Source: JBARCX01 sp049794535 (lineage in GTDB: Bacteria > Pseudomonadota > Gammaproteobacteria > Xanthomonadales > Rhodanobacteraceae). From it: a DNA stretch of 19,966 bases. Both the position numbers and the translations under genes were made by a program. A model generated the notes under the pieces. It had not been told where the DNA came from, did not search any database, and saw only the letters and a program-made list of their open reading frames with translations. The DNA lies in assembly GCA_049794535.1 (NCBI GenBank), contig JBARCX010000294.1:1-19966 (forward strand), in the 5' to 3' direction. Every line of letters starts with the position of its first letter. Position 1 is the first letter of the stretch. Of this stretch, positions 17,004 through 19,966 are shown one piece after another.

Positions 17004-17597
17004 TCAGTCGATCCGGCAAGCTTCATCGAACGTCAACCGCGGACTACGCGGGAACAGATCCCGACTGGCATCACCGTAGCCAATATTAATAAGGAAGTTG
17101 GAACGAACCGGTGTACCGGCAAAGAAGGCCGCATCCACGCCCGCATTGTCGAACCCGGACATAGCACCGCAATCCAGCCCCAGCGCCCGCGCCGCAATGA
17201 TCACGTAGGCACCCTGCAACGTGGCATTCCGGAACGCCGTGGTATCGATCGCCGGCTGATTGCCTGCGAACCAGCTGCGCGCGTCCGCATGCGGAAACAG
17301 CTGTGGCAATTTCTCGTAGAACTCATGGTCCTGCGCGATGATCGCCGTGACCGGTGCAGCCATGGTCTTGGCACGGTTGCCCTCGGACAGGAACGGCGCG
17401 AGCTTCTCTTTAGCGGCCTTCGACTTCACAAACACCAGACGCATCGGCGAGGAGTTCGCACTGGTCGGGCCAAACTTGGCCAGCTCGTAAAGCTGGTGCA
17501 GCTGCGCATCGCTCACCTCTTTCGGCAACCACGCATTGAGCGTGCGGGCCTCGCGGAACAGCTGGTCGAGTGCAGCCTCGGAAAGTATCTCGCGCAT
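17004..17597 (-). CDS. RutE/HadB-type nitroreductase family protein (putative malonic semialdehyde reductase)
   Basis: A 197-residue FMN-dependent nitroreductase-fold protein, usually annotated as malonic semialdehyde reductase RutE. Segments typical of the subfamily are LFREARTLNAWLPKEVSD, LAKFGPTSANSSPMRLVFV, FRNATLQGAYVIIAARALGL and the cofactor loop FLINIGYGDAS. The length equals that of E. coli RutE (196). An AAGGA site 5 nt before the ATG supports the start. No other pyrimidine-degradation (rut) gene is nearby, so the true substrate may be another aldehyde, nitro compound or quinone. It sits 71 bp upstream of yceI on the same strand and is divergent from the ELM1-family gene. Family firm, specific reaction inferred. 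Confidence 0.92.
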   Translation of the reverse strand: MREILSEAALDQLFREARTLNAWLPKEVSDAQLHQLYELAKFGPTSANSSPMRLVFVKSKAAKEKLAPFLSEGNRAKTMAAPVTAIIAQDHEFYEKLPQLFPHADARSWFAGNQPAIDTTAFRNATLQGAYVIIAARALGLDCGAMSGFDNAGVDAAFFAGTPVRSNFLINIGYGDASRDLFPRSPRLTFDEACRID

Positions 17598-17714
17598 GGG
17601 TATCCTTCAATGGCTAGTGATGCGCCAGCATGGGCGCGACCTTCCCAGTGTAAAGGCGCGCGGCAACCACAGGGACTGAACCAAACGGAACGTACTGTGC
17701 AGATTCCAGCAACA

Positions 17715-18698
17715 ATGCCGCAACCCGCCCCCGCCTTACCGGGTGAATGTTGGGTCATCACCGACCATGCCGCAGGCAACCAGCGGCAAGCACTCGCGCT
17801 GGCTGAGCAGCTGGGCATGCCCATACGCCACCTCGTGCTGGACCCACGCGCCCCCTGGTCATGGCTCGCTCCACGCCTTAGCTTTGGCGGTCCTGGGCTG
17901 GCATTGCCCTTCTCCCAGCGCGTCGCATTTGCACCACCGTGGCCCAACGTCGCCATCGGCTGCGGTCGCAGCGCCGCACTGTTCACCCGCATGCTGCGCG
18001 GCCTGAGCGACGGGCATTGCTACACCGTGCAGATTCTCGATCCACGCATCGATCCCGCGCACTGGGACACCGTTATCGCCCCGCAACACGACCAGCTCAA
18101 CGGCCCGAACGTCCTGACGCCGCTGGGCTCATTACATAGCGTCGACGATGAGTGGTTAGCAGATGGTCGCGAAGCCTGCCTCACCCTTGCCGATCTGCCG
18201 CAACCACGCGTGGGCGTGCTGCTCGGTGGACCACGCAAAGGCATATCGCTGGACACGCGATATGCCAACCAGCTCGCCGAACAACTGCTAGCCAAGCAAC
18301 GCGTTGAAGGGGGCAGCCTGCTGGTACTTGCTTCGCGCCGTACCCCGCCTGCCGTACTCGATGTGATGCGCACCGCGCTCAAAGGCATCCCAGGCCTGAT
18401 CTGGGCCGGCCACGATGATGGCAGCAACCCCTATCCTGGCGTACTCGGCTGGGCTGACCGTTTGGTGGTCACCCCTGACTCCGTCAACATGCTGTCGGAA
18501 GCTTGTGCCGTGGGTTGCCCGGTGCAGACCTTCGTCACGACACCACTACCCGCCAAGCTGGAACGCTTTCATCAAGCGCTACGCAAAGCCGGCTTGCTAC
18601 ATGACCTCAACGCGCCCACGTCGCTGCAACGCCAGGCACCGCTACGCGAGACCGCAGGCATCGCCGACGCACTGCGTCAGCGAATAGCCACACGTTAG
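17715..18698 (+). CDS. ELM1/GtrOC1 family putative glycosyltransferase
   Basis: A 327-residue protein of the family annotated as mitochondrial fission ELM1 (DUF1022), which in bacteria is thought to be a GT-B glycosyltransferase. The N-terminal motif CWVITDHAAGNQRQALALA corresponds to the family's D-G-x2-G-N-x2-Q loop. VAIGCGRSAALFTRML and VQILDPRIDPAHWDTVIAP mark the end of the first domain. VGVLLGGPRKG opens the second, and LVVTPDSVNMLSEACAVGCP (about 250-269) is the donor-side motif. There is no signal peptide. The start is uncertain: the ATG at 17715 is used, while a GTG at 17697 with a GGA site would add 6 residues. It ends 8 bp from the end of convergent glnE. A role in surface glycans is inferred, not shown. 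Confidence 0.87.
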   Translation: MPQPAPALPGECWVITDHAAGNQRQALALAEQLGMPIRHLVLDPRAPWSWLAPRLSFGGPGLALPFSQRVAFAPPWPNVAIGCGRSAALFTRMLRGLSDGHCYTVQILDPRIDPAHWDTVIAPQHDQLNGPNVLTPLGSLHSVDDEWLADGREACLTLADLPQPRVGVLLGGPRKGISLDTRYANQLAEQLLAKQRVEGGSLLVLASRRTPPAVLDVMRTALKGIPGLIWAGHDDGSNPYPGVLGWADRLVVTPDSVNMLSEACAVGCPVQTFVTTPLPAKLERFHQALRKAGLLHDLNAPTSLQRQAPLRETAGIADALRQRIATR

Positions 18699-18706
18699 CC
18701 CCCTGC

Positions 18707-19966
18707 TCAGAACGCGAAACCGAGTGCCCGGGTAATCGCCTGTACCTCAGCACACAACTGCTTCAACGCATCATCACGTGGCGAAATACGCGAACGCAGA
18801 TCGAGTGTGCAAGTCAGTGCGCGCTGCAACAGCTCCGCATGGGCATGCGTGAGCACCCGAGCCTGTTCGACATCCAGCAGGCCCGCTACGTGGCAAGCGT
18901 CGATCAACGCCGCATTGGCGGTAACACCGAGCAGAGCCGGATAGTGCTCGGCATGTGCAAGTACCAGCCCTTGCAGCGCGAACTCGATATCGAGCAGTCC
19001 ACCGTGCCCTTGCTTGAGATCGAGCTGGGTGACGCTCGAGCGATCACGCTCTGCACGCCAACGCTGACGCATATTGCTCACTTCCACGAGTACCGCAGAC
19101 GATTCGCGCGGCACGGCAAGAATTTCGCGGCGTACATCCGCCAACGCCACGTTGAGTGCGGCATCGCCAGCCACCGGCCGCGCACGCAACAAAGCCTGGT
19201 GCTCCCACGTCCACGCTCGGCTCTGCTGATAGGCCACGAAGGCATCCAGACTGCTGACCAGCAAACCCTTGGAGCCATCCGGCCGCAGCCGCGTATCCAC
19301 TTCGTACAAACGCCCGGCGCGGGTCTGCACGGTGAGCCAGTTCATCACGCGCTGAGCCAGGCGTTGATACCAGCGCGAACCTTCGATCGGTCGCGCACCA
19401 TCACTCATCGCATGCGCACGCTTGCTGTCGTAGACGAATACCAGATCGAGGTCCGAAGCAAAACCCAATTCCTCGCCACCCAAGCTACCGTAGCCAAGCA
19501 CCGAGAATCCCGAACCCTCGCCGGGTAGGCGACCGTGTTGCGCGATCAACTCACGCTCGGCCAATGCAGTCACCGCGATCACCACCGATTCCGCCAGCAC
19601 GGCAAGTCGGCGCGCGGTGGATACCGCGTCGGCGCGGCCATCGTTGAAAGCCAGCCCCAGGCGGAACGCGATGGATGCCTTGAACTCGTTGATGCGATCC
19701 AGCTCTGCTTCGGCCTCGCGCTCGTCCAACGTCGCCAGCACGCGTGCGATCTCAGCATTGATATCGACGCGCTTCAGCGGCAGTTGGTCAATCCGTGGAT
19801 CGAGCACATCATCCAGCAACAACGGCTGCGCAATCACCCGCTCGGCGAGAAAGGCACTTTCGGCGAACAGCCTCACCAGACGCTTGCGCGCAGCTGGCTG
19901 CTCTTCCAGCAAAGCAAGATACGACGACCGCCGCGCCACCGCCTGCACCAGCCGGCACAACCGCAG
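18707..19966 (-). CDS. glnE: Bifunctional glutamine synthetase adenylyltransferase/deadenylylase, C-terminal part (partial)
   Basis: The frame is open to the window edge, so only the last 420 or so of roughly 930-950 residues are present. This half is the adenylyltransferase domain, which transfers AMP to glutamine synthetase when nitrogen is plentiful. The nucleotidyltransferase motif is clear: FSVLGYGSLGGEELGFASDL with the DxD at about 172-174 of the fragment. It is followed by YEVDTRLRPDGSKGLLVSSL, the AWTWEHQALLRARPV segment, and GHGGLLDIEFALQ in the C-terminal helical domain. These line up with the C-terminal rather than the N-terminal half of E. coli GlnE. The stop is intact. The start, promoter and deadenylylase half lie outside the window. 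Confidence 0.97.
   Translation of the reverse strand: MRLCRLVQAVARRSSYLALLEEQPAARKRLVRLFAESAFLAERVIAQPLLLDDVLDPRIDQLPLKRVDINAEIARVLATLDEREAEAELDRINEFKASIAFRLGLAFNDGRADAVSTARRLAVLAESVVIAVTALAERELIAQHGRLPGEGSGFSVLGYGSLGGEELGFASDLDLVFVYDSKRAHAMSDGARPIEGSRWYQRLAQRVMNWLTVQTRAGRLYEVDTRLRPDGSKGLLVSSLDAFVAYQQSRAWTWEHQALLRARPVAGDAALNVALADVRREILAVPRESSAVLVEVSNMRQRWRAERDRSSVTQLDLKQGHGGLLDIEFALQGLVLAHAEHYPALLGVTANAALIDACHVAGLLDVEQARVLTHAHAELLQRALTCTLDLRSRISPRDDALKQLCAEVQAITRALGFAF

Noticed and set aside
16933..17019. Longer YceI start
   Set aside because: It would overlap the end of the RutE-like gene and bury an obvious signal peptide; AGGAG supports 16932.
16956..17714. Upstream extension of the ELM1-family frame, giving a 580-residue protein
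   Set aside because: The added 253 residues run antisense through the RutE-like gene and show no family features; the ELM1 motifs begin just after the start at 17715.

Overview
The window reads as ordinary chromosome of a GC-rich gammaproteobacterium, most likely Xanthomonadales in the Rhodanobacteraceae (Dyella/Rhodanobacter/Frateuria-like). The evidence is gene content and order (a PCMT-family methyltransferase directly upstream of tolC, then waaA), protein flavour and uniform high-GC codon use. I cannot name a species. No transposase, integrase, phage gene, tRNA, rRNA or CRISPR array is visible. The longest stretch without a gene is about 190 bp.

Layout. 1-2481 (+): the end of an MFS exporter, then an aldo/keto reductase and a zinc-free quinone-oxidoreductase-type alcohol dehydrogenase, translationally coupled by an ATGA overlap. 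2554-4611 (-): thiC with a well-formed TPP riboswitch in its leader. 4663-5786: a TetR/AcrR repressor (-) divergent from a small unknown gene (+), with a palindromic operator candidate over the repressor's -10 box. 5896-8087 (+): a divergent PCMT-like methyltransferase and the outer-membrane channel tolC, closed by a strong terminator.

8115-14648 is an envelope/LPS block on both strands. waaA (Kdo transferase, -) diverges from lpxL (lipid A late acyltransferase, +), which is followed by a VirK/YbjX (DUF535) gene. Convergent to these is a minus-strand operon running GT4 glycosyltransferase, O-antigen ligase-type polytopic protein, WaaE/KdtX-like GT2 glycosyltransferase. Together they cover Kdo addition and acylation of lipid A, core extension, and ligation or polymerisation of a surface polysaccharide.

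14735-19966 holds a stand-alone CHCC zinc-finger protein (-), a Yip1-domain membrane protein (+) and a secreted YceI protein (-) sharing a bidirectional terminator, a RutE-like nitroreductase (-), an ELM1-family putative glycosyltransferase (+), and the C-terminal adenylyltransferase half of glnE (-), cut by the window edge.

I found no clearly new multi-gene system. The most worthwhile items are the PCMT-like protein that lacks the usual substrate motif and sits next to tolC, the Cys-closed Ser/Gly-rich surface loop of TolC, the TetR operator with its orphan divergent gene, the DUF535-lpxL pairing, and the Yip1 protein with a large extra C-terminal domain.
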